A stretch of DNA of 20,958 bases from JANNGC01 sp043757045 (GCA_043757045.1 JAYVQC010000178.1:1-20958), one strand, 5' to 3'. Positions 14,670 to 20,919 are shown, numbered from the stretch's first letter. A program made the numbers and translations. Notes: generated by a model from the letters alone, not told the origin.

Positions 14670-15145
14670 GTGAGGAACCGGCTGCGAAGTTCAGGAGAGG
14701 GAAGCAGACACATGGAAGTCTTTCCGAACCAACGATAACGATTCCTGGCCACCAGATCGTAAATCCAGTCGCGCAGGGTCTGATGGCCGAACCGTTTAGC
14801 CTCCTCCGCCCACGGCGTGGCGGGCAGGCCCAGCATCTGGCGCACGAGCGTGTCGTAGTTGGCGATGTGTTCCAGCCGATCCCAGTCGGCATCCAGGCCC
14901 AGGCGCACGACGCCCAGGACGAGGATTTGCCAGAGGTCCAGGCCGGTGCGGCCGGTGGCTTTTTTGCCGGCGAGGATTTTGGCTTCGAGCAGGGCGAAAA
15001 TCTCCGCCTTGAGGGTGGGATGCATCCAGACCCATTGCAGGCCGGCGAGGAGCGGCGGCAGTTCGTCGCGGCTCTGGAGCGGCAGACGAATCTTTTCGAT
15101 GGGGGTGATCTGGAACTCGGGCTGGGCTTGGAAGTGGTGGCGCAT
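14666..15145 (-). pseudogene. Truncated ISNCY-type transposase, N-terminal fragment
   Basis: A 159-codon open frame whose first 135 or so residues match the N-terminus of a common ISNCY-type transposase: LPLQSRDELPPLLAGLQW, IFALLEAKILAGKKATGRTGLDLWQILVLGVVRLGLDADWDRLEHIANYDTLVR in segments (landmarks SRDELPPLL, GRTGLDLWQILVLGVVRL, DRLEHIANYD). The homology breaks after LRDWIYDLVA and the frame ends with an unrelated tail (CLLPSPELRSRFLT) that overlaps the DUF2071-like start by four bases. The catalytic part is missing, so it cannot transpose. It lies just before the N-terminally truncated Ig/FN3 gene, and its insertion probably damaged that gene. Confidence 0.75.
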
Positions 15146-15146
15146 G

Positions 15147-15218
15147 GCGGCGAATGTTGCGGGTTCAGACTGCGAACCCCCCGTGAACCTTCAAACAGCC
15201 CGCGAACATTCGCGCCGC
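15147..15218. repeat. Imperfect inverted repeat at the transposase fragment boundary
   Basis: GCGGCGAATGTTGCGGGTT (15147-15165) and the complement of 15197-15218 (GCGGCGCGAATGTTCGCGGG in reverse) match except for small gaps. The pair brackets the transposase start and could be the end of the ISNCY element or a palindrome in it. The other element end is lost, so this cannot be confirmed. Confidence 0.4.
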
Positions 15219-15237
15219 AACGACCACACCCATCTTA

Positions 15238-16335
15238 ATGCCGCCGCGCTCATTTGCGTTCCCGGCTAGGCACTACATCCTTTCCCAGCCGACCAATGTG
15301 CTCGCGCGGGCGGGTTCGAATGCGACCTTCTCCGTGACTGCGGAAGGAGCGGCGGTGCTCTTTTACCAATGGAAACTCAACGGTTTGAACATTCCCAACG
15401 CAACGAACGCGGTGCTGCAGGTCACGAATGTCCAAGCGGCGCAGTTTGGCAGTTACACAGTGCTGATCACGAACGGTTATGGCGCGGTCCTGAGCAGTGC
15501 CGCGCTGTTGGAACTCCTGCAACCGCCCGTCATCACTCAGCAACTACTGCCCTTGACGGTCATCGCGGGGGAAAATGCCACCTTTACGGTCACGGTTACC
15601 AACAACGCCACGCTGCCCATCACATACCGATGGACCAGGCAAGGGTCCCCCTTCGCAACCAACGTGCTGAACAGCCGGACGTGTTCAATGACCTTGTTCC
15701 ATGTGCGCACGAACGCCAGTGGGTTTACGAACGGGCCGGGGACCTTCCGCGTGGTCTGCGTGAACGCCGCTGGCCAGGCTCAAAGCAGCAGTGTCGCCCT
15801 CACGGTCCTTCCCGCGGTCGCGCCGTCAGTCACCACGTTGCCCGCCACAAACGTGACTGCCGCGACCGCGACGCTCGCCGGTTCCGTGAACCCAAACAGC
15901 GCAACCACCTGGGCGCGATTCGACTACGGGACAAACGCCGGCTACGGCAGCAGCACGCCCGCTGTGAACATCGGGAATGGCACCAATTCGGTGGCGTTCG
16001 GCACCGCCGTGTCCGGCCTGTTGCCCGGCACCGCGTACCACTTCCGTATCGTCGCTGGCAACAATGGGGGAACGAACTTCGGTGGCGACCAAACTTTCAC
16101 AACCTCAGCCACCCCGCTGTCCCTCACGCTTGCGGCTCCCTCGAAACAGGGCGCACAGTTCTGGGTTTCAATCGCCACGGTCATCGGAGCAACCTACCAT
16201 CTGGAATGCATAACCATCTTGGGTGCCTCGAACTGGACTACGGTCGCCAGCGTGTCTGGTGATGGTCTGATCCAGAGCCTGGCCGATCTCTCCGCAACCA
16301 ATGCACAAAGTTTCTATCGCGTCCGTGTGGAATGA
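15238..16335 (+). CDS. Ig-like/FN3 surface protein, N-terminus missing
   Basis: A 365-residue fragment of a secreted modular protein. Residues about 12-92 are an Ig-like domain (ILSQPTNVLARAGSNATFSVTA, FYQWKLNGLNIPNATNAVLQV, GSYTVLITNGYGAVLSS), about 95-190 a second Ig-like domain, and about 193-285 a fibronectin-III-like domain (PSVTTLPATNVTAATATLAGSVNPN, TAYHFRIVAGNNGG). The end, SLADLSATNAQSFYRVRVE, is the usual C-terminus in this group. There is no signal peptide and the first Ig domain begins almost at the ATG, directly after the transposase remnant, so the 5' part was probably deleted and the gene may be non-functional. Confidence 0.75.
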   Translation: MPPRSFAFPARHYILSQPTNVLARAGSNATFSVTAEGAAVLFYQWKLNGLNIPNATNAVLQVTNVQAAQFGSYTVLITNGYGAVLSSAALLELLQPPVITQQLLPLTVIAGENATFTVTVTNNATLPITYRWTRQGSPFATNVLNSRTCSMTLFHVRTNASGFTNGPGTFRVVCVNAAGQAQSSSVALTVLPAVAPSVTTLPATNVTAATATLAGSVNPNSATTWARFDYGTNAGYGSSTPAVNIGNGTNSVAFGTAVSGLLPGTAYHFRIVAGNNGGTNFGGDQTFTTSATPLSLTLAAPSKQGAQFWVSIATVIGATYHLECITILGASNWTTVASVSGDGLIQSLADLSATNAQSFYRVRVE

Positions 16336-16339
16336 TCTC

Positions 16340-16365
16340 GGCGTGGCGCGTTTCAATCCCACGCC
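16340..16365. terminator. Bidirectional terminator candidate
   Basis: GGCGTGG (16340-16346) and CCACGCC (16359-16365) pair perfectly across a 12-base loop, in the 40-base gap between the convergent Ig/FN3 and iscS genes. No long U-tract follows. Confidence 0.5.
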
Positions 16366-16375
16366 TGCGGATGAC

Positions 16376-17641
16376 TTAATGCGCCGCCTTGCCTGAAACC
16401 GCCGCCGCGTGCTCGCTGAAGGATTTGCCACGGCCCGTAGGTGTGATGCAGGAGTCGATGATGCCGCGCTGGAACTCGTCCCACATGGGCGACATGTTGC
16501 GGAGCTTGTCCACGATCTTGCCGAACGTCTCGACGACGTAATCCATGTCTTCCTCGGTGTTGTCTTGGCCGAGCGAGATGATGATGTTGCCCTGGGCCAG
16601 CGCGTGATCGAGGCCGATGGCGGCGAGGACATGGGAAATTTTCAGCGACTTGCTCACGCAGCTTGAACCGCTCGCCACCGCGATGCCATTCATGTCGCAG
16701 AGCAGCAACTGGCCTTCGCCCTCGATGAACTCGGTGCTGATGTTCAGGTTCGTGGAAACACGCTTTGGCCCCGGCTCCGGGCCGTTGAACTTGATGTAGC
16801 TGATCTTGGACTTCAGACTTTCGTAGAGTCGCTTCTGCAACTTCGCGGTGTGCGCGATGCGGTTCGCCATTTCGCGCAACGCAATTTCCGCCGCGAGTCC
16901 GCCGCCGACGATGGCTGGCACGTTCTCCGTGCCCGCGCGCCGCCCGCCTTCCTGCACGCCCCCGTGAATGATGCTCACGAGCCGCGCCTTGCGATTGCGG
17001 TAGAGCACGCCCACGCCCTTCGGCCCGTAGAAACGATGCGGCGAAAACGACAACAGGTTCACACCCATCGCCTGCACATCAATCGGCAGCCAGCCCGCGC
17101 TCGCCTCGGCATCCACGTAGAACGCGATGCCGCGCTCACCCGCGATTTTTCCGATCTCGCGAATCGGCGCGATGGTGCCGATGTCGTGGTTCACATGATG
17201 CACCGCGATGAGCGTGGTCTTGTCGGTGATCGCGGCGCGCACGTCTTCGGGATTGATGACGCCTTCCTTGTCCACCTTCACGCGCGTGCAGGTGAAGCCC
17301 TGCTTCTCCAGAAATTCAATCGAGTTGATCACCGCCGGATGCTCCGTCTCGCACACGACGAGATGCGTGCCCTTGCGCTGGTTCGCGTAAGCCACGCCCT
17401 TGATGGCGAGGTTCGACGACTCCGTGCCGTCCGAGGTGAAGATGATGTCGTCCGGCGACTCGGCATTGATGAGCGCGGCGTATTGCGAGCGCGCCTTGGC
17501 CAGCGCATCGCGCACGCGCAGCCCGTGCTGGTGCAGCGAGGACGGATTGCCGAACGCCTCGGTGAAGAACGGCTTCATGGCGTCGAACACTTCCGGCAGA
17601 ACCGGCGTGCTCGCCTGATGGTCGAGATAAACTTGGCGCAT
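16376..17641 (-). CDS. iscS: IscS/NifS-type cysteine desulfurase homologue lacking the PLP lysine
   Basis: A 421-residue homologue of IscS/NifS over its full length: YLDHQASTPVLPEV at the start, FGNPSSLHQHG, TESSNLAI, ETEHPAVI with H101, VDA with D177, RRAGTENVPAIVGG, and the mobile loop ASGSSCVS with the persulfide cysteine C328. The lysine that binds PLP, expected in SFSxHK, is Arg here (SFSPHRFYGPKG, R203; the codon is CGT, at least two base changes from a Lys codon). Three other usual PLP or substrate contacts also differ: VNHDIG (H152 for Asn), DAEAS (A180 for Gln) and NIIISLG (I354 for Arg). A classical desulfurase reaction is therefore doubtful; a persulfide carrier or IscU scaffold role is possible. 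The tail of about 35 residues is longer than in IscS. Its first codons are duplicated at 18249-18302. Confidence 0.9.
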   Translation of the reverse strand: MRQVYLDHQASTPVLPEVFDAMKPFFTEAFGNPSSLHQHGLRVRDALAKARSQYAALINAESPDDIIFTSDGTESSNLAIKGVAYANQRKGTHLVVCETEHPAVINSIEFLEKQGFTCTRVKVDKEGVINPEDVRAAITDKTTLIAVHHVNHDIGTIAPIREIGKIAGERGIAFYVDAEASAGWLPIDVQAMGVNLLSFSPHRFYGPKGVGVLYRNRKARLVSIIHGGVQEGGRRAGTENVPAIVGGGLAAEIALREMANRIAHTAKLQKRLYESLKSKISYIKFNGPEPGPKRVSTNLNISTEFIEGEGQLLLCDMNGIAVASGSSCVSKSLKISHVLAAIGLDHALAQGNIIISLGQDNTEEDMDYVVETFGKIVDKLRNMSPMWDEFQRGIIDSCITPTGRGKSFSEHAAAVSGKAAH

Positions 17642-17645
17642 AAAA
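17592..17645 (-). repeat. Direct repeat copy 1: functional 5' end of iscS
   Basis: These 54 bases hold the first 50 bases of iscS and 4 bases upstream. They recur at 18249-18302, 657 bases away, with one difference (17604). The 603 bases between the copies hold the toxin-antitoxin pair. Confidence 0.95.
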
Positions 17646-17662
17646 TTAAAACGGTTGCGAAC

Positions 17663-17971
17663 TCAGTCCAGAAGTTCTGGACCCAAATCCCGCGAGCCGT
17701 GAATGACGCGGTGAATCATCACGCGCGCCGGCTCGACGGAATAGAGAATCAAATATCTGCGAAACCCGCGCACTTGCCACGAGCGCACATCCGGCATTTC
17801 CGCATCGGCCCGCAGCCGGCCAATTTCCGGGTTCTCGCCAATAAAATCGAAAGTGGCGTACACAGCTTCAAGAAAATCCTCAGCGGCTTTCGGATTGCGC
17901 TTCCGCAAGAATCGAGCGGCATCCTGCAAGTCGCAAAAGATGAGCGGACTTCGATCCCACGGCAGCTTCAT
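17663..17971 (-). CDS. RelE/ParE-family toxin
   Basis: A 102-residue protein with the RelE/ParE fold pattern: two N-terminal helices (LQDAARFLRKRNPKAAEDFLEAVYATFDFIGENPEIGRLR) followed by a sheet with VRSWQVRGFRRYLILYSVEPARVMIHRVIHGSRDL. The last segment, Y-S-V-x-x-x-x-V-x-I-H-R-V-I-H-G-S-R-D, is very typical of ParE-like toxins. ParE members inhibit gyrase and RelE members cleave mRNA on the ribosome; the sequence does not settle which applies. The gene overlaps the antitoxin gene by 4 bases (ATGA) and ends 21 bases before the iscS start. Confidence 0.85.
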   Translation of the reverse strand: MKLPWDRSPLIFCDLQDAARFLRKRNPKAAEDFLEAVYATFDFIGENPEIGRLRADAEMPDVRSWQVRGFRRYLILYSVEPARVMIHRVIHGSRDLGPELLD

Positions 17972-18198
17972 TCGTCGAGGCTCGCCAAGATTTTGCGAAT
18001 CTCATCCTTCGGATTCACACGCTCGTATTCGCCGCGCCTCGCTTCGGCCACTTTCGCCTTCACCTCGTCGAGGTCGAGGCCGTCATCAGTGAACCGGCGC
18101 TGGCTGGCACAAATCTCCTGGGTCCATGCGGCAATCTCCCGCTTCTCGGTGTCCGCCAAGTGGCTGATGGCTTCTTTGATTTCAGCAACGGTGCTCAT
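17968..18198 (-). CDS. Antitoxin of the RelE/ParE-type pair
   Basis: A 76-residue acidic, helical protein (VAEIKEAISHLADTEKREIAAWTQEI, DLDEVKAKVAEARRGEYERVNPKDEIRKILASLDE). Gene order, size and the 4-base overlap with the toxin gene fit an antitoxin. The C-terminal half should wrap the toxin. The ATG lies 1 base after the stop of a 32-codon leader ORF that starts with the duplicated iscS start. A possible own promoter is TGGATA (minus strand), 16 bases, TACACT just before the ATG, giving a nearly leaderless message. Confidence 0.75.
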   Translation of the reverse strand: MSTVAEIKEAISHLADTEKREIAAWTQEICASQRRFTDDGLDLDEVKAKVAEARRGEYERVNPKDEIRKILASLDE

Positions 18199-18199
18199 G

Positions 18200-18298
18200 T
18201 CAGGAGTGTAACGAACCGACCCCGCTTATCCAGCGGTCATTCCTCGCCTCCGGCAGAACCAGCGTGCTCGCCTGATGGTCGAGATAAACTTGGCGCAT
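18200..18298 (-). pseudogene. Truncated iscS start, 32-codon leader ORF
   Basis: From ATG at 18298 the frame reads MRQVYLDHQAST, then L in place of P13, VLPE, and leaves IscS homology (ARNDRWISGVGSLHS) before TGA at 18200-18202. One base separates this TGA from the antitoxin ATG (TGACATG), so translation from the old iscS start would deliver ribosomes to the antitoxin gene. Either a remnant of an insertion or a captured leader. Confidence 0.85.
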
Positions 18299-18302
18299 AA
18301 AA
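18249..18302 (-). repeat. Direct repeat copy 2: orphan 5' end of iscS
   Basis: The second copy of the iscS start, matching 17592-17645 at 53 of 54 positions. Upstream of it lies what was probably the native leader of iscS (18303-18360). Confidence 0.95.
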
Positions 18303-18375
18303 ACTTTTCAAGTTCCGTATTTTAAGTTTCGAGTTGAGCCGGTCAGGCCGCAATCCGTGTCCGTTGACCGAGCCG

Positions 18376-18609
18376 CAGCCTGAAAGGCTGCCAGAAATTA
18401 GCCGGGGGGTTGAGCGCACCGACACCCCCAGAACCGGATTTCCAAATCTGATTGCACCCCGGCGGGGTGCCAGAAGCGCGGCTCGTGCCTAAGTTTCATC
18501 GTGAGCTTCTGCGACCCCTCCGGGGTCGTGTTCCATTCTGGCATCGCACCGGGGGTGTCGTCGCTGCGCTCCTCAACCCCCGGCTAATTTCTGGCAGCCC
18601 TCCGGGCTG
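18376..18609. repeat. Hairpin-rich inverted-repeat block
   Basis: The outer arms 18376-18430 and 18550-18609 are near-inverse copies, sharing CTGCCAGAAATTAGCCGGGG and neighbouring bases. Four small tri-loop hairpins are present: CAGCCT-GAA-AGGCTG (18376-18390), GCACCCC-GGC-GGGGTGC (18454-18470), CGACCCC-TCC-GGGGTCG (18512-18528) and CAGCCC-TCC-GGGCTG (18595-18609). Three are next to CCAGAA or its complement. It looks like a dispersed REP/BIME-type element. The surrounding 18303-18649 holds no gene. Confidence 0.7.
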
Positions 18610-18649
18610 TAACAACAGCCAACCGACTGTCGGATTTCAGCGTCCGAGT

Positions 18650-19312
18650 TCATCGTGCCACTGCGTTCGTCCTCGCGGTGACATGTGCCGCTGGCGACCC
18701 GGTTTTCTCAGTCATCACCAGATCAAAATTGTCCAGCAGCGCGGCGAGCGCCTGCCGGATGGTGACATTGCGCCAGGACAACGAAACCATGCCCCGCTGA
18801 TCAAGAGCGGTGGCGAGCTTGGGATCGAAGGTGATGTCCAGTTTCGCTTCCGTGCCCAAGTGCTTGATGGCCACGGTGAGCGGAAGAAAATCCAGGACGA
18901 TTCTGGGCATCACGGCTCCGCCAGTCTCCGTGACCGTGTTGCCCTTGTCCGGCTTCATGAGTGTGTTGGTCGCGGCGATACGGACAATCGAGCTTGCCCC
19001 GTTAGTGATGATGGCGAGTCCGTGCTGGCCGAGCAGTTCATTCAGCGCGTGCCGAGCGGTCACATTCGTCCAGCGTGCCGTCACCGTCGGCTGGCGAAGC
19101 GACTGGCCCGGCTCAAACCCGGAGCCGGGCACCCGCGGATCGCGGATGTAATTCAACTCTGCCTGGTCGGCGAGATTGCCGATGGCGCTCGCCAGCGGCA
19201 CGTCCGTGATGGTGATGGTGGGAACCTTCTCAGGCCCGGCCGCGGTGATGCTCACGGACAGGAGCAGTGACAGCGTGAAGGCTGTGACGAATCGTTCGAT
19301 GTCTCCTTTCAT
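18650..19312 (-). CDS. Exported protein with two STN-like domains
   Basis: A 220-residue protein with a signal peptide (ERFVTAFTLSLLLSVSITAA). Two repeats of the beta-alpha-beta STN (secretin and TonB N-terminus) type follow: ITITDVPLASAIGNLADQAELNY ... VTARWTNVTARHALNELLGQHGLAIIT and IVLDFLPLTVAIKHLGTEAKLDI ... VSLSWRNVTIRQALAALLDNFDLVMTE. STN domains usually sit at the periplasmic end of secretins or TonB-dependent receptors; here no barrel or secretin domain follows, so it is a free periplasmic protein. Many Verrucomicrobiota have such short STN-only proteins of unknown role. It lies 18 bases after the DUF2442 gene and interrupts the isc cluster. Confidence 0.75.
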   Translation of the reverse strand: MKGDIERFVTAFTLSLLLSVSITAAGPEKVPTITITDVPLASAIGNLADQAELNYIRDPRVPGSGFEPGQSLRQPTVTARWTNVTARHALNELLGQHGLAIITNGASSIVRIAATNTLMKPDKGNTVTETGGAVMPRIVLDFLPLTVAIKHLGTEAKLDITFDPKLATALDQRGMVSLSWRNVTIRQALAALLDNFDLVMTEKTGSPAAHVTARTNAVAR

Positions 19313-19330
19313 TATACGTTCTTCCCAAGC

Positions 19331-19645
19331 TCAACCGTTCTGGCCGTCACGCAGCACCATCGGCTCCCCAACCGGACGCCGCCACGCCGCTTCGTGCTCC
19401 GGCCAGTCGTGCAGCGTTGCCGGATCGAAGTCCGCGCCGTTGGGCCAGACGAGCGTATGCACTTCGGGATCGAGCTGCACTTTGGAAAAAAAATCTGGAT
19501 TGAGCAGCGGCTCGTAGAGTTCGCCCCACAGAATCGGTTTGAAATCGATCACCCGGCTTAGTCCGTCCTCGAACTCAACGTGGAGTTGGTGAGGGCCAGT
19601 TTGCTGGAAACCACGGACTTTATGAATCGGATGGTTCATGTTCAT
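19331..19645 (-). CDS. DUF2442 family protein, partner of DUF4160
   Basis: A 104-residue DUF2442 protein; landmarks are HKVRGFQQTGPHQLHVEFEDG, VIDFKPILWGELYEPLLNPDFF and VHTLVWPNGADFDPATLHD, with the family's WPNGADFDP signature. Its ATG overlaps the stop of the DUF4160 gene (ATGA at 19642-19645). DUF4160-DUF2442 pairs are widespread and suspected to be toxin-antitoxin-like, with DUF2442 a likely DNA-binding or antidote partner, but this is not proven. MNMNHP offers two close starts, 19645 and 19639. Confidence 0.85.
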   Translation of the reverse strand: MNMNHPIHKVRGFQQTGPHQLHVEFEDGLSRVIDFKPILWGELYEPLLNPDFFSKVQLDPEVHTLVWPNGADFDPATLHDWPEHEAAWRRPVGEPMVLRDGQNG

Positions 19646-19911
19646 TGCAGCGGAGCGATGCGAACCGCAGGCCGCCGTTCGATCAGACGATTCCAATCCG
19701 CCAGCAGTTCGTCTCGATGAAGTTCCGCCCACGCTTCGACCAACCGGCTTTGTCTTTGAGGCAGGGAACCGGCCAGCAGCGACACGCCTTCAATCGCGAA
19801 CACTCCGACATGCTCGCCGTAGTAAGCATGGAAGTGCGGCGTGTGATGACGCTCTGACGGTTCGACAAACATGCGAATGATGATTCCGTAGAATCGCGAC
19901 AACTCAGGCAT
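19642..19911 (-). CDS. DUF4160 family protein
   Basis: An 89-residue DUF4160 protein with the family hallmark MPELSRFYGIIIRMF, then HHTPHFHAYYGEHVGVFAIEGVSLLAGSLPQRQSRLVEAWAELHRDELLADW in segments (landmarks RHHTPHFHAYYGE and LHRDELLADWNRL). The HxPHFHA cluster of histidines could bind metal. Paired with DUF2442 downstream by a 4-base overlap. It follows iscU by 33 bases on the same strand and would be carried on the isc transcript. Confidence 0.88.
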   Translation of the reverse strand: MPELSRFYGIIIRMFVEPSERHHTPHFHAYYGEHVGVFAIEGVSLLAGSLPQRQSRLVEAWAELHRDELLADWNRLIERRPAVRIAPLQ

Positions 19912-19944
19912 TCGAGCGCGATTGTCGCACCGGAACGACTTGGC

Positions 19945-20364
19945 TCAAGCCGGAACTGCCTCGGCCCGCTTCGCCAGCTCCGGATGCTTCTTCATGTAAT
20001 CTTCCAACGCCGCTTTGAGCGCCTCTTCCGCGAGCACGGAACAGTGAATCTTCACCGGCGGCAGGCCGCCGAGCGCATCCACGACTTCCTGGTTCGAGAA
20101 GTTCATCACCTCGTCGATGGTGCGGCCCTTGATCAGTTCCGTCGCCATGCTGGAACTGGCGATGGCCGAGCCGCAGCCGAAGGTCTTGAAGCGCGCGTCC
20201 TCGATTTTGCCGTCCTTGATCTTGAGGCTGATCTTCATGATGTCGCCGCAGGCCGCCGCGCCGACTTCGCCCACGCCGTCGGCGTCCTTAATGTCGCCCA
20301 TGTTGCGCGGGTTCATGAAGTGATCCATGACCGTCTGGTTGTAGAGTGTGTAAGTTTCGCTCAT
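19945..20364 (-). CDS. iscU: IscU-type Fe-S cluster scaffold protein
   Basis: A 139-residue IscU/NifU-N protein. Landmarks are YNQTVMDHFMNPRNMGDIKDADGVGEVGAAACGDIMKISLKI, with the first Cys and the Asp of CGD, FGCGSAIASSSMATE with the second Cys, and PPVKIHCSVLAEEALKAA with the His-Cys pair. All three cluster cysteines and the Asp are present, so it should bind 2Fe-2S or 4Fe-4S clusters. It builds clusters from Fe and persulfide normally supplied by IscS. It begins 10 bases after the Rrf2 gene and is likely co-transcribed with it. The length and sequence are normal for the family. Confidence 0.97.
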   Translation of the reverse strand: MSETYTLYNQTVMDHFMNPRNMGDIKDADGVGEVGAAACGDIMKISLKIKDGKIEDARFKTFGCGSAIASSSMATELIKGRTIDEVMNFSNQEVVDALGGLPPVKIHCSVLAEEALKAALEDYMKKHPELAKRAEAVPA

Positions 20365-20374
20365 AAAGTTTCTT

Positions 20375-20848
20375 TCAGTTTTTCAGTTCAAGTTTCAATC
20401 CGCCCCGCGCGCCGCTGCGGCGATGCGAATCGCCGACCGGCACATGGGTTTTCATCAAATCCGCCAAAGTCGTGCGCGAGAAAACATCCTTCACCTGATC
20501 CTGGGCCTGCTCGAACAAACCGCAGAGCGCGCAGCCGCCGTGGTGCTCGCACTTCGGCTCATCCGGATCGAGGCAGCGCTGGAAGGCGATCTTGCCCTCG
20601 ATGGCTTCGATCACATCGAGCACGGTGATTTGCTTTGCTGGCTTGAGCAGCGTGAATCCGCCCCCGCTGCCGCGGTTGGACTTCACCAGGCCCGCCTTCA
20701 CCAACGACTGGAAAATTTTCGCCGCAAAACTCTTCGGGATGTGCTCCTCGCGGCTGACCTCATCAATCATCACCACTGAGCCAGCAGGGCGCCTCGCCAG
20801 GCACATCAGGCCCAGCACGGCGTACTCTCCTGCGCGTGTGATTTGCAT
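20375..20848 (-). CDS. Rrf2-family transcriptional regulator, IscR-like
   Basis: A 157-residue Rrf2 regulator. Residues 1-85 form the winged helix-turn-helix (MQITRAGEYAVLGLMCLARRP, IPKSFAAKIFQSLVKAGLVKSNRGSGGGFTLLKP). The sensor loop RCLDPDEPKCEHHGGCALCG has C92, C100, C106 and C109; C92, C100 and C106 fit the Fe-S cluster ligand pattern of IscR (roughly 92, 98, 104). It probably senses Fe-S status and controls this isc operon. The start MQITRAG at 20848 matches the family N-terminus; an in-frame ATG 36 bases upstream is disfavoured because it lies in the candidate operator. No strong Shine-Dalgarno is visible. Confidence 0.93.
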   Translation of the reverse strand: MQITRAGEYAVLGLMCLARRPAGSVVMIDEVSREEHIPKSFAAKIFQSLVKAGLVKSNRGSGGGFTLLKPAKQITVLDVIEAIEGKIAFQRCLDPDEPKCEHHGGCALCGLFEQAQDQVKDVFSRTTLADLMKTHVPVGDSHRRSGARGGLKLELKN

Positions 20849-20858
20849 CGTTCGTTTG

Positions 20859-20881
20859 AACCGGACGGGTTTTGTCCGATT
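20859..20881. promoter_or_regulatory. Candidate Rrf2 operator palindrome
   Basis: AACCGGAC-GGGTTTT-GTCCGATT is an inverted repeat with 8-base arms, 7 of 8 pairs matching, centred between the predicted -10 box and the Rrf2 start codon. It is the only good palindrome here, and autoregulation is typical of Rrf2 regulators. Direct evidence of binding is lacking. Confidence 0.5.
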
Positions 20882-20890
20882 CACGAGGCC

Positions 20891-20919
20891 AATCTAAGAA
20901 TGGGTCTTGGTGGTGTCAA
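20891..20919 (-). promoter_or_regulatory. Promoter of the Rrf2-iscU operon
   Basis: On the minus strand TTGACA (20914-20919) is followed after 17 bases by TAGATT (20891-20896). The -35 box matches the sigma-70 consensus fully and the -10 at 4 of 6 positions. It points to a start near 20884, upstream of the palindrome and 36 bases before the Rrf2 ATG. Confidence 0.6.

Noticed and set aside
16850..18211. A 453-codon open frame on the plus strand opposite iscS and the TA pair
   Set aside because: It covers three well-supported minus-strand genes and its product is low-complexity Arg/His-rich, so it is a shadow.
18376..18609. CRISPR array
   Set aside because: The hairpins differ in sequence, spacing is irregular, there are no unique spacers of constant length and no cas genes nearby.
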